From an archaeon (lineage in GTDB: Archaea; Thermoproteota; Nitrososphaeria; Nitrososphaerales; UBA183): DNA of 10,968 nucleotides. Positions 1 to 5,913 of this stretch are shown here, in pieces (within the stretch, counting starts at the first letter, position 1; every line of letters begins with the position of its first letter). The DNA lies in contig JAKAPI010000020.1 in the NCBI GenBank assembly GCA_021807225.1, positions 1-10,968 of the forward strand. Direction: 5' to 3'. The notes under the pieces are model-generated. The model had not been told where the DNA came from and ran no database searches. It saw only the letters and a list, made by a program, of their open reading frames with translations. The position numbers were made by a program, and so were the translations under genes.

Positions 1-1
1 G

Positions 2-157
2 GAGGCGGTGGAGAGCCTCGAGAGCGACTCTGCTTTCCTGGACGGGATCTTCCCGAAGGACCTGGTCGAGGTGATGACCGAACTCGAGATGGAGGCGTAC
101 CGTAGCGTGGCCGCGCGGCCGCACCCCCACGAGTTCAACCTCTACTTCGACATCTAG
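2..157 (+). CDS. glnA: Glutamine synthetase, C-terminal end (5' part outside window)
   Basis: Reading frame 2 is open from the window edge to TAG at 155-157 and gives 51 residues ending HPHEFNLYFDI. This Arg-Pro-His-Pro-x-Glu-Phe-x-Leu-Tyr-Phe-Asp-Ile ending is characteristic of archaeal/bacterial GlnA. The stretch before it (AFLDGIFPKDLVEVMTELE) matches the last helices of the catalytic domain, where 'FP.DL' and 'E.E.YR' recur. The enzyme makes glutamine from glutamate, ammonia and ATP in the cytoplasm, as a dodecamer, and is the entry point for ammonium assimilation. The catalytic residues lie upstream of the window, so activity cannot be judged. A perfect palindrome overlaps the stop codon. 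The next gene is an integrase remnant, so glnA marks the left, host-chromosome side of the accessory region. Confidence 0.9.
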   Translation, partial: EAVESLESDSAFLDGIFPKDLVEVMTELEMEAYRSVAARPHPHEFNLYFDI

Positions 158-170
158 AAGTTAACTTCTA
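155..170. terminator. 16-nt perfect palindrome at the glnA stop codon
   Basis: TAGAAGTTAACTTCTA is identical to its reverse complement and includes the glnA TAG. It could fold as a short stem at the end of the transcript or act as a dimeric protein-binding site. No T-run follows, so a terminator role is only an inference. Its place between glnA and the integrase remnant would also suit a boundary scar, but no second copy is seen in the window. Confidence 0.35.
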
Positions 171-215
171 CCTGTCAAGGCTTGAATGCGGGTTGGGACC
201 AGCCTCCCGCCCTGC

Positions 216-928
216 ATGAAGGTCCTAAACCGCAAGGCCTACGAGTGGAGGAGGGACCACCGCGCCGAGGTCCTCGCTCAGCTCAAGCTCTACCTGGAGA
301 AGGGGGGAGGCGCGGCTCCGAGAAGAGCGTCGAGAACGCCACGGGCGGGATGATGGACTTTTGCAGCTACCTCGAGATGCTCCCCAACGACGCCCTTGCC
401 CACATGAGGAAGAACGACGTCTACAAGGTCCTCGACGGATACGTCGCCTGGATGCTCAAGGACAAGTTCGCGCCAAACTCCCTCAGGAACCGGCTCTCGG
501 CCGTGAAGCAGTTCCTCGCCATAAATGACTTCGAGCTTGACAACGCTAAGATGAGGGTCAAGGTGGACCTCCCCCGGTATCACGCGGTCACCACCGACAG
601 GGTCCCTACGCAGGAGGAGCTCAGGAGCGTCCTCACGCACACGGACGTGCGCGGAAAGGCCCTCGTCACCATGCTGGCATCGAGCGGGATGAGGGTGGGA
701 GAGTTTCTCACTCTCAGGGTGAAGGACGTCGACAAGTTGGACCTGTCGAGCATCAAGGACGAGGACTTTCAGAAGATGGTGCGAGAGAAGCTGCTCGGGG
801 CCATGGCGAACAACGGGTCGAGGCAGAAGGTCATCCACACGGGGGAGGTGGAGCGATACATCCAGCATGGGTGGGAGTACGTGGCCTCTCTCTCCGACGA
901 CAGGGCGATCCTCAAGCTGCCGTTTTGA
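216..928 (+). pseudogene. Tyrosine recombinase (phage/plasmid-type integrase), frameshifted and internally deleted
   Basis: The real start is probably ATG 216, which reads MKVLNRKAYEWRRDHRAEVL and then LYLEKG. The frame then changes at a run of six Gs (302-307) into the downstream frame (GRGSEKSVENATGGMMDF), which continues to TGA at 926-928. The middle is a SAM-like core-binding domain (NSLRNRLSAVKQFL, about 478-530). It is followed by the start of the catalytic domain with the first catalytic Arg in SSGMRVGEFLTLRVKDVD (Arg codon 692-694). Directly after this the sequence jumps to an archaeal-integrase-like C-terminal tail (DEDFQKMVREKLLGAMANNG ... GWEYVASL ... ILKLPF). The catalytic Lys, the HxxR box and the nucleophilic Tyr are all absent. 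About 237 residues remain, against the 350-400 usual for such enzymes. The gene is therefore dead as a recombinase, whether or not the G-run is a sequencing error. An open frame that starts at 182 exists but has a non-protein-like N-terminus. Confidence 0.8.
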
Positions 929-941
929 GCCGTCATACGTA

Positions 942-988
942 ATCTGATATCAATCGGATTATCCGACAAACATCGGATTATTTATATA
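942..988 (+). promoter_or_regulatory. TATA box and ATCGGAT operator of the AbiE-type operon
   Basis: A textbook archaeal TATA box (TTATTTATATAG, about 978-989) is preceded by clustered half-sites. These are ATCTGAT (942-948), ATCGGAT (953-959), its inverse ATCCGA (961-966) and ATCGGAT again (972-978), the last abutting the TATA box. TCGGAT-T-ATCCGA (954-966) is a perfect inverted repeat. A regulator bound here would block TBP/TFB. Negative autoregulation by the winged-helix antitoxin is known for AbiE systems, and I infer the same here. The AT-rich TATA box contrasts with the weak, GC-rich promoters of the neighbouring genes. Confidence 0.7.
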
Positions 989-1053
989 GCCACCCGCAAA
1001 CATCGTGTGGGTGTAACCGACTGGTCAGGCTAACTGCGCCACAGACCTACAGG

Positions 1054-1644
1054 GTGATCTCCTATCTGTTGGCGCACCCGGACACGTCCCAGATTGAGAT
1101 CGCAAGGGAACTGAACACGTCGGCGGATCTGGTCAACCACGTGACGAAGGAACTGGAATTCCCCGGCATCGTCGAACAGAAGTCGCGCGGGCACCTGGAG
1201 CTCAAAGACCCCCTCAGGCTGCTCGAGGCTCTTTCGGTCGAACGGCCCCTCTCGAAACTGCTGCTAGCCAGAATCCGTACAGAGCAGTCCGACGTCCACG
1301 TCGTGGAACGCGCGATGGCGGACGGGCGATCAGCTGGCGATTACGCCCTCACCGCCTTCTCGGCGCTCGCAAGGTACACGCAATACTACATCACGTATCC
1401 GACGATTCATGTCTACGCGGATCGTCCAGGCGACATCGCAAAGGGGATCAGACCGGGAAGAGGGGACGTGGCGGTAGACGTGCTGCGCCCCGACTCCGAG
1501 GCGATACTTCACAACGCAAGGGAACTTGAAGGAGTTCGCGTCGTCGAGCCGATTCAGGCCGTGATCGACTTGTTCTGCCTGGGCGGGCCTGGCCGCGATG
1601 GCGCGCTCAAGCTCTACCATCAGATCACAGAAGGAAAGAGCTAG
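1054..1644 (+). CDS. AbiEi-like antitoxin / winged-helix transcriptional repressor
   Basis: From GTG 1054 the protein is 196 aa. Residues 1-50 form a winged helix (SQIEIARELNTSADLVNHVT is the helix-turn-helix). Residues about 90-190 match the AbiEi-type domain: GDYALTAFSALARYTQYY, then TYPTIHVYAD, and a closing VVEPIQAVIDLFCLGGPGRDGALKL. In type IV-like AbiE systems this protein represses its own promoter and counteracts the nucleotidyltransferase toxin without direct contact. The start is uncertain. The frame is open further upstream, and CTG 1021 would add LVRLTAPQTYR before VISYLL, completing helix 1 of the DNA-binding domain better than GTG 1054, which has no clear ribosome binding site. 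The operator lies 66-112 nt upstream. The stop is 2 nt before the next ATG, so the two genes are one operon. Confidence 0.8.
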   Translation: MISYLLAHPDTSQIEIARELNTSADLVNHVTKELEFPGIVEQKSRGHLELKDPLRLLEALSVERPLSKLLLARIRTEQSDVHVVERAMADGRSAGDYALTAFSALARYTQYYITYPTIHVYADRPGDIAKGIRPGRGDVAVDVLRPDSEAILHNARELEGVRVVEPIQAVIDLFCLGGPGRDGALKLYHQITEGKS

Positions 1645-1646
1645 GC

Positions 1647-2453
1647 ATGAAGATCCAGGGCTCGCCGCTCGTCAAGGCGTCTTACGACGAGCTCGTCTCG
1701 TTCATCCGTCATTATCGCCACCACGGCACTCCAACGATAATCGGAGGGTGGGCCGTGTGGTTCTACAACCCATACTTCGGGTCGATCGACATAGACGTCG
1801 TCGGCCCAAGCTACAAGGGAGAATTCTATCGAATCATCGAGGAATACGAGCACACCCACGGATATCAGACCGCTCCGACCGATTTGTTTGGGGTCGAAGC
1901 CATCGCGTCCAAACCGATCATCTCCGAAGGAAAGAAGGTGGGAGACATGGAGATTGACGCCTGCAGCTTCGAGCAGCCGGGAGCGGGCGAATTCCACGAG
2001 GATCGCTCCCTCACGCTCCCATACTCCCTGTGCAACGAACCTGGCAACAAGCGAGAGGTGAAGATAGCGCGCGACTGCGTCTGCTACGCCCCGAGCAAGG
2101 CCTTGCTGACCATGTTCAAGGTCAAGGCCTACAGGGACAGGTCCTACGACATAAGGTCGAAGGGGGCGACCATGAATCCGGAGCGGCTCGTGTGGCTCCG
2201 GACGAAGGTCGCGAAGGATGCCACTGACATAATCGCCCTGTTGGACCCGAGAGGGAGGGGCGGGCTCGTCGGAGATAAGATGGACTATGGACAGCTCAGG
2301 CAGATCGCGAAGGCCAGAGGCTTGGAAGCTCTGACGAAGGAGACCTTGGGCGCAATCTTGGGGAGCAAGGAGGCGTTGGTGTCGTATGGCAAGACAGTCA
2401 ACCTCAGAGCCGTGAAGGCAAGCCTCGGTTCGGTCTTCCATCCTTTTGGGTGA
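1647..2453 (+). CDS. AbiEii-like nucleotidyltransferase toxin
   Basis: This 268-residue protein has the DNA polymerase-beta-type nucleotidyltransferase core. The motif GGWAVWFY is at 33-40, the two metal-binding acids follow in SIDIDVVG (Asp48, Asp50), and a third acid is at Asp104 in MEIDACSF. Downstream, K151-ALLTMFKVKAYRDRSYD and K190-DATDIIALL are the conserved lysine/aspartate helices seen in AbiEii-type enzymes. Family members transfer nucleotides (for example onto tRNA) and arrest growth or abort phage infection. The substrate here cannot be told. All core acidic residues are present, so the protein is predicted active. It starts 2 nt after the antitoxin stop and is presumably co-transcribed from the TATA box near 983. 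Location directly after an integrase remnant suggests it arrived on a mobile element and has persisted as an addiction or defence module. Confidence 0.85.
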   Translation: MKIQGSPLVKASYDELVSFIRHYRHHGTPTIIGGWAVWFYNPYFGSIDIDVVGPSYKGEFYRIIEEYEHTHGYQTAPTDLFGVEAIASKPIISEGKKVGDMEIDACSFEQPGAGEFHEDRSLTLPYSLCNEPGNKREVKIARDCVCYAPSKALLTMFKVKAYRDRSYDIRSKGATMNPERLVWLRTKVAKDATDIIALLDPRGRGGLVGDKMDYGQLRQIAKARGLEALTKETLGAILGSKEALVSYGKTVNLRAVKASLGSVFHPFG

Positions 2454-2500
2454 AGGGATGGACGAGGAATCTCGGCTTCGCCGCCTGAGGCAGGGGTGCG

Positions 2501-2746
2501 TCAGGGAGTCGAGTTTGTGCGCCAGTGACCTTCGATGAGCGTCCTACTCTCGCCGAGAACCATCTTCAATCTCTCGACCAGCCTCGAAACCCCGGCGACG
2601 TTTGATTGGTAGCGGGCCAGTTGGGAATCCGACGGATAACGCGCGATTACGGCGTGCGAAAGAGCCAAACCATTAAGCCTGGAGCCGTGAGGCAATGGCG
2701 CTTCGAATGAAGAAACTACCACTGGTGCGGGTCGCCGAAATAGCAT
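2501..2746 (-). other. Open frame of uncertain status, possible HEPN-like gene remnant
   Basis: This is the only content seen in the 241-nt gap between the toxin gene and the VOC gene. The minus-strand frame (81 codons) has an implausible N-terminus lying over the VOC gene start. Its second half reads like a real helical protein: ARYPSDSQLARYQSNVAGVS followed by RLVERLKMVLGESRTLIEG. The 'RYP' followed by an amphipathic C-terminal helix faintly recalls HEPN-domain proteins. It has no credible start codon or promoter of its own. It may be the 3' end of a decayed gene or just chance. Confidence 0.2.
2667..2678 (+). promoter_or_regulatory. Candidate promoter of the VOC gene
   Basis: AAACCATTAAGC is the only AT-rich patch in front of the VOC gene. 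Its centre is about 22 nt before ATG 2695 and 34 nt before ATG 2707. That is the spacing expected for a TATA-like box with a leaderless or nearly leaderless transcript. The match to the TATA consensus is weak. Confidence 0.35.
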
Positions 2747-3147
2747 TCCTCACCGCAAGGACTGAGGAATGCGCCAAATTCTATCGAAAAATCGGGCTCG
2801 ATTTTCCGGTTCGTCCGAACAAGAAACACATTCACTTCGCTGACGTAGGCGAACAATATTTCGGCTTTGCCCACGAAGACAGAGGATTCATGAGCGGGCA
2901 TGGGGACGAAATGGTCAAGGTCCCTCTGCACATGGCGTTCGAAGTCCAACCTGACAAGTTAGACGAGTGCATTCGATTCCTGAAACGCAAGGGTGTAAAG
3001 TGCAGTCCCAAGAACGAAAACTCGAGAGGCTGGCACGGCTCTCAACGGGCATGGAGCACATACTTCTCGGACCCTGCGGGCAACATCATGGAGTTGTGGG
3101 CGCCACAGAGGCGAACACGGAATCCTCCTTCACCGGCGGCGGATTAA
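2695..3147 (+). CDS. VOC-superfamily protein (glyoxalase / dioxygenase fold)
   Basis: The 150-residue product has two beta-alpha-beta-beta-beta modules. Module 1 is VAEIAFLTARTEECAKFYRKIGLDF (residues 13-37) with HIHFADVG (45-52). Module 2 starts PLHMAFEVQPDKLDECIRFLKRKGV (77-101) and ends FSDPAGNIMELWAP (124-137). Candidate metal ligands are His79 and Glu133. The usual His of strand 1 is replaced (Glu15 sits there), so metal use and reaction are uncertain. Relatives include glyoxalase I, fosfomycin/bleomycin resistance proteins and ring-cleaving dioxygenases, and nothing here selects one. ATG 2695 is given as start, but ATG 2707 (MKKLPLVRVAE) is equally good. Codon use is visibly less GC-rich than in the secreted-protein genes, which fits recent acquisition together with the adjacent toxin-antitoxin operon. 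The last 12-15 residues are a Pro/Arg-rich tail outside the fold. Confidence 0.8.
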   Translation: MALRMKKLPLVRVAEIAFLTARTEECAKFYRKIGLDFPVRPNKKHIHFADVGEQYFGFAHEDRGFMSGHGDEMVKVPLHMAFEVQPDKLDECIRFLKRKGVKCSPKNENSRGWHGSQRAWSTYFSDPAGNIMELWAPQRRTRNPPSPAAD

Positions 3148-3423
3148 CCTGAAAGCGAGCTACGCGCTGTTTGATACTATTGCCCATGTTGTCTAACCGT
3201 CCAAAGTCGTCGCACGATATCGCTGTCTTCTTCTCGCTCGATCTGGACTGAACTGGTGTTTCCGCCAGCCAGAGGGGGCGGCGGTCGGCTCCCCCGCACC
3301 TGCATGTGGCAGGACGCCTAGACCTCGCTACCGCCGGCTGGTTTCTGCCCTCGGGTCCACCCCCGCGTGACGAACTCCGTCAGCCCCCCGGCCCAGCGTC
3401 CGTCGGCGAGGACGGCGGCTCGT
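3148..3423. other. Gene-free stretch between two convergent genes, with small hairpins
   Basis: No credible coding frame is seen. The stretch separates the VOC gene (plus strand) from the methyltransferase gene (minus strand), so it should hold both 3' ends. It contains a G5/C5 inverted repeat (3274-3278 with 3291-3295) and a small stem CCTGC/GCAGG (3299-3303 with 3309-3313). Neither is followed by a T-run, so I call them possible 3'-end structures only. Confidence 0.4.
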
Positions 3424-4308
3424 CTATGGCCTTTTGTGGGCGCTGACCAGCGCATGGGTGAACCAGTCGCCTTCGAACGGGAGCAGGTCCATGGGGTTGC
3501 GGGTCCACCTCCCTTCGTAGAACTCCTCGACCTCATCAGCGGCGAACCCCGCCCTCTCCAACGTCCCCATGAGACTCGCCCTGGACAGGGTGTCTCCCAG
3601 GCCGAGCTCCCTAGCCTTCCTGAGGCTCCTCGAGCCGCGTCGTAGGAAGGTAGCCGAGAAGAGCAGCTTCCCCCGTGGGAGGAGGATGCGGCGCGCTTCG
3701 GCGAAGGCCGCCCCGGCGTCGGGGACGTTGTCGAACCCGAAGTAAGACGTCGCCAGCGGCGCGACCCCAGTCGCCACGGCCATGTGCTTGGCGTCCATCA
3801 CGCAGAGGGACACACGGCCGTAGGAGCCGTCAGCCCTCAGCTTCTGCATGGCCCCCCTGAGCGGCGCCTCGTCCACGTCGGTGGCCAGGATGCCGCCCGC
3901 CCTCAGGCGCTTGGCCATGACCAGCACCAGGGTGCCCATCCCAGACGCCACGTCCACCGCCCACTCTGACTCGGAGCCCAGCGCCGCGAGAGACCGGACC
4001 AGCCGCCCGTCGGCTTCGACGAGCCCGTCGGGGAGGTAAGATGCGTACCTCCTGCGAATCCGGTCGTACTTCGCCACGTCTGGTATATTCACCTTCCATG
4101 AGAACTCGCCTCCGCTCAGCCTGGCCTCCTTCAGGAGGGGGACTTCGCCCTTCACCTGGAAGAGGTGCCCGAAGGGGCACGTGAACTCGCCGTCGACGAG
4201 GCGCCCGCCGGCCGTCGTGCCCGCGTATCCCAGCTTGCCATGGCAGGCGGGACATGCGAGCCTCGCGGCCATCCGCTTCTTCATCTGACCGGCGTCCCCG
4301 CGCGGCAT
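3424..4308 (-). CDS. SAM-dependent class I methyltransferase with N-terminal zinc ribbon
   Basis: The 294-residue product starts with a Trm112-like zinc ribbon: CPAC at 19-22 and CPFGH at 44-48. The Rossmann-type methyltransferase domain follows, with motif I VDVASGMGTLVLVMAKRL (118-135), an acidic loop ATDVDEAPL (142-150) and NVPDAGAAFAEARRILLPRGKLLFSATF (194-221) as motifs IV-VI. The C-terminal part ends in HALVSAHKRP. Architecture resembles the RlmA/UbiE-like group, in which the ribbon helps hold RNA or protein substrates. The substrate cannot be assigned. ATG 4308 follows a purine-rich AGAAGGGA, a usable ribosome binding site. ATG 4284 (MKKRMAARLACP) is an alternative that keeps the whole ribbon. 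The gene is divergent from the secreted-protein gene at 4576 and convergent with the VOC gene. Confidence 0.8.
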   Translation of the reverse strand: MPRGDAGQMKKRMAARLACPACHGKLGYAGTTAGGRLVDGEFTCPFGHLFQVKGEVPLLKEARLSGGEFSWKVNIPDVAKYDRIRRRYASYLPDGLVEADGRLVRSLAALGSESEWAVDVASGMGTLVLVMAKRLRAGGILATDVDEAPLRGAMQKLRADGSYGRVSLCVMDAKHMAVATGVAPLATSYFGFDNVPDAGAAFAEARRILLPRGKLLFSATFLRRGSRSLRKARELGLGDTLSRASLMGTLERAGFAADEVEEFYEGRWTRNPMDLLPFEGDWFTHALVSAHKRP

Positions 4309-4422
4309 CGGTCCCTTCTCGGCCCGCCGGGCGCAGGCGCTCGACCCACGCCTGGATTCGTCCCGGGGGCCGCTTGACTTTGTTGTTCCGAAACGGTTAG
4401 GGCGGCCGACCCTCCGGCGGGC

Positions 4423-4456
4423 CCCCGAAGCCCCCTGTTATCGGCCAGGCAGGAGC
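4423..4456 (+). repeat. 34-nt block, copy 1 (second copy at 10707-10740)
   Basis: The block reads CCCCGAAGCCCC, one extra C, then TGTTATCGGCCAGGCAGGAG and CG. With that one-base gap it matches 10707-10740 at all but four positions. The second copy is placed as the promoter of the paiB-like gene (TTATC 25 nt before its ATG). Here no start codon lies 25 nt downstream, so this copy may be an additional upstream promoter for the secreted-protein gene at 4576, a promoter for an untranslated RNA, or a dispersed repeat. Confidence 0.6.
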
Positions 4457-4521
4457 GCAGACCCTGAGAGGGCATTCAGACCAATCCGCTGCCGTGTTCC
4501 AACTCCGTTCCAACCCGTTCG

Positions 4522-4555
4522 GGAACGGGTGTTCCTCGGGGTTCCTAATCTCCCC
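4522..4555 (+). promoter_or_regulatory. Shared promoter/operator of the surface-protein regulon, copy 1
   Basis: GGAAC-N4-GTTCC (4522-4535) is followed by GTTCC (4541-4545) and CTAATCTCCCC, a TATA-like box. ATG 4576 lies about 28 nt beyond the box, so the transcript is probably leaderless or nearly so. An ungapped comparison with 5860-5893 gives 29 identities in 34, and the distance to the start codon is 54 nt in both. In this copy the GGAAC half-site also belongs to a longer perfect inverted repeat, ACCCGTTC-GG-GAACGGGT (4513-4530). Confidence 0.75.
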
Positions 4556-4575
4556 CAGCCTCCAAGGGGGCATCG

Positions 4576-5610
4576 ATGAAGAAAACATATGTCGCGACAG
4601 TCGCGATCACAGCGGCTCTAGTGATAGTACTGGCGGCCGCGATCGCACCAATCAATCAGCCAGCCCAGGCGAAGTCCGGGACTTTGGCGGTCATGGGGAC
4701 GGATCCCCCTGTCACCTCGACCGGCATCAGCTCTGCCACCATGTCCTACAGCTCCGTCAGCGCCCACACCGCAGGCTCTGACATGTCGAGCGGGTGGGTC
4801 AGGGTTGCCGGATCCGGGTCCATGAATCTCATGGCCAACGGGACCGCCCAGGTGCTCGCAACCTCCAAAGTCAACGCAACAACCTACGACGCCTTCAGGT
4901 TCGACGTGAACTCCATCAGCGTCGTCTACAATGGCCAGACCTATGCAGCCACCGTGGCATCTACCTCGGTCACAGCGGCCTCCCAGAGCCAGGTCCAGGT
5001 CAGCTCTGGCTCGTCGGCAGCGGCCCTCGTAGACGTCAGGACGTTCATCCAGAACACAGCAACAACGTCAAACCCGCAGTTCGTCTTCAGCGCAACAGCC
5101 ATGGCGACGGAAGTCCCCTCGCAGGCATCGGCTGCGGTCTCCCTGAAGCTTGGCGCCACCTTGGACCTAACGGGGCAGGCGTGGTTCAGCTCGTTCGAGA
5201 CCCAGACCGGCGCGAATGTGACCATAGTCTCGGCCACGGTCGCGAGCGGGGCGCTCAGCATCGACCTCCGGAACAGCGGGGGCGCCAGCGGCCAAGTCCA
5301 AGAGGTCATCATCACGCCCGCCTCGGCTTCGGTCTTCGCCTCGGCCTCGCTCCCCTCTTCGTTGAGCGGCTCTGCCGTCTTCACGGTCAGCGGGTCCGGG
5401 TCGGTGCAGCAGGCATCTTCCCTGCAGGCGTCCACCTTCACCAGTTCTGGGGCCACCGTGGCCCAGGGGGCGTCGAGCACCATTGACTACACCGGGGACA
5501 TAGCGATGAGCGGGGGCTTGCAGCCCACCGGAATCGTCGCAGGCCAACAGTACATCATCACCTGCATCGGAGCCAACACATACGCCAGTACCACCGTGGT
5601 GGCCTCCTAG
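4576..5610 (+). CDS. Secreted DUF4382-like surface protein
   Basis: The 344-residue product begins with a Sec-type signal peptide: MKK, a hydrophobic core at about 6-24, and a likely cleavage site AQA-KS after residue 32. Residues 35-165 resemble DUF4382: GTLAVMGTDPP, a GWVRVAGSGSMNLMANG segment and FDVNSISVVYNGQTY are the hallmark strands. Residues about 185-335 form a second Ser/Ala/Val-rich beta domain (DLTGQAWFSSFETQTGANVT, IDLRNSGGASGQVQEVIITP). Asn-Gly-Thr, Asn-Ala-Thr and Asn-Val-Thr sequons suggest N-glycosylation. There is no C-terminal membrane helix or LPXTG-like anchor, so it is presumably released or held by the S-layer. DUF4382 proteins have no established biochemical role. The promoter is shared with the gene at 5914, and a hairpin overlaps the stop codon. 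Confidence 0.85.
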   Translation: MKKTYVATVAITAALVIVLAAAIAPINQPAQAKSGTLAVMGTDPPVTSTGISSATMSYSSVSAHTAGSDMSSGWVRVAGSGSMNLMANGTAQVLATSKVNATTYDAFRFDVNSISVVYNGQTYAATVASTSVTAASQSQVQVSSGSSAAALVDVRTFIQNTATTSNPQFVFSATAMATEVPSQASAAVSLKLGATLDLTGQAWFSSFETQTGANVTIVSATVASGALSIDLRNSGGASGQVQEVIITPASASVFASASLPSSLSGSAVFTVSGSGSVQQASSLQASTFTSSGATVAQGASSTIDYTGDIAMSGGLQPTGIVAGQQYIITCIGANTYASTTVVAS

Positions 5611-5630
5611 GCCACCTCCCTTTTCTTTTA
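5598..5630 (+). terminator. Hairpin plus T-rich tract at the end of the DUF4382 gene
   Basis: GGTGGCC (5598-5604) pairs with GGCCACC (5610-5616) across a five-base loop that contains most of the stop codon. It is followed by TCCCTTTTCTTTTA (5617-5630). Stem plus T-tract is the form of an intrinsic-like terminator, and archaeal RNA polymerase responds mainly to the T-tract. GGTGG (5598-5602) can alternatively pair with CCACC just upstream (5591-5595). Confidence 0.6.
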
Positions 5631-5859
5631 GGTGAGAGTTCATATTGAATAGAATGCAACTGGCCGACGCTTTCGAAGCCGCGACCGAAGAGACCCATCC
5701 CGAAGCGTCCAGGCAGTTCGAGGAAGCCCGGCCGGGGCGTCTCATGGGTCAGAGGGGAGGACGCGGTGCAAGTCCCCGAGCCCAGTCATACGATCCGGGT
5801 CCCGGAGGAGCCATCCGGGGGAGGGACCCCCGCGTCATGAAAGCCCTCTCCTGCGGCTT
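5631..5859. other. GC-rich intergenic stretch with many inverted repeats, possible structured RNA
   Basis: The stretch lies between the terminator of the upstream gene and the promoter of the gene at 5914. Complementary pairs seen are GACCCAT/ATGGGTC (5692-5698 with 5744-5750), GCGTCC/GGACGC (5705-5710 with 5759-5764), GGGGA/TCCCC (5754-5758 with 5773-5777), CCGGG-T-CCCGG (5795-5805) and CGGGGG/CCCCCG (5816-5821 with 5827-5832). The first two cross, so they would form a pseudoknot. A weak 90-codon TTG-start frame (5645-5917) runs through it but reads as low-complexity and is not accepted as a gene. No known RNA family is recognised. Confidence 0.35.
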
Positions 5860-5893
5860 GGAACGGCCGTTCCACGGGGTTCCTTATCCCCCC
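5860..5893 (+). promoter_or_regulatory. Shared promoter/operator of the surface-protein regulon, copy 2
   Basis: A perfect 14-bp palindrome GGAACGGCCGTTCC (5860-5873) is followed after five bases by GTTCC (5879-5883) and CTTATCCCCCC, a TATA-like box. ATG 5914 is about 28 nt past the box. It matches the element at 4522-4555 in 29 of 34 positions with the same distance to the start codon. The inverted GGAAC half-sites lie just upstream of the TATA-like box, where an activator could help TFB/TBP or a repressor could block them. Confidence 0.75.
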
Positions 5894-5913
5894 AGGGAGG
5901 GATACCTCACGGC

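Noticed and set aside
290..868. Long minus-strand open frame opposite the integrase
   Set aside because: It is a mirror of a GC-rich coding strand, rich in Val/Leu/His/Arg without motifs, while the plus strand clearly encodes an integrase.
1641..2441. Long minus-strand frame opposite the AbiEii-like gene
   Set aside because: The plus frame carries all nucleotidyltransferase motifs. The minus frame is its shadow.
4941..5483. Long minus-strand open frame opposite the DUF4382 gene
   Set aside because: The plus strand has a signal peptide and domain features; the minus frame has no start signal and atypical composition.
5754..5835. Resemblance to a cobalamin riboswitch (GGTGCAAGTCC near 5765)
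   Set aside because: Only the short GGTGCAAGTCC box is similar. The other conserved boxes and the right order of stems are missing, and the downstream gene has its own promoter after this stretch.
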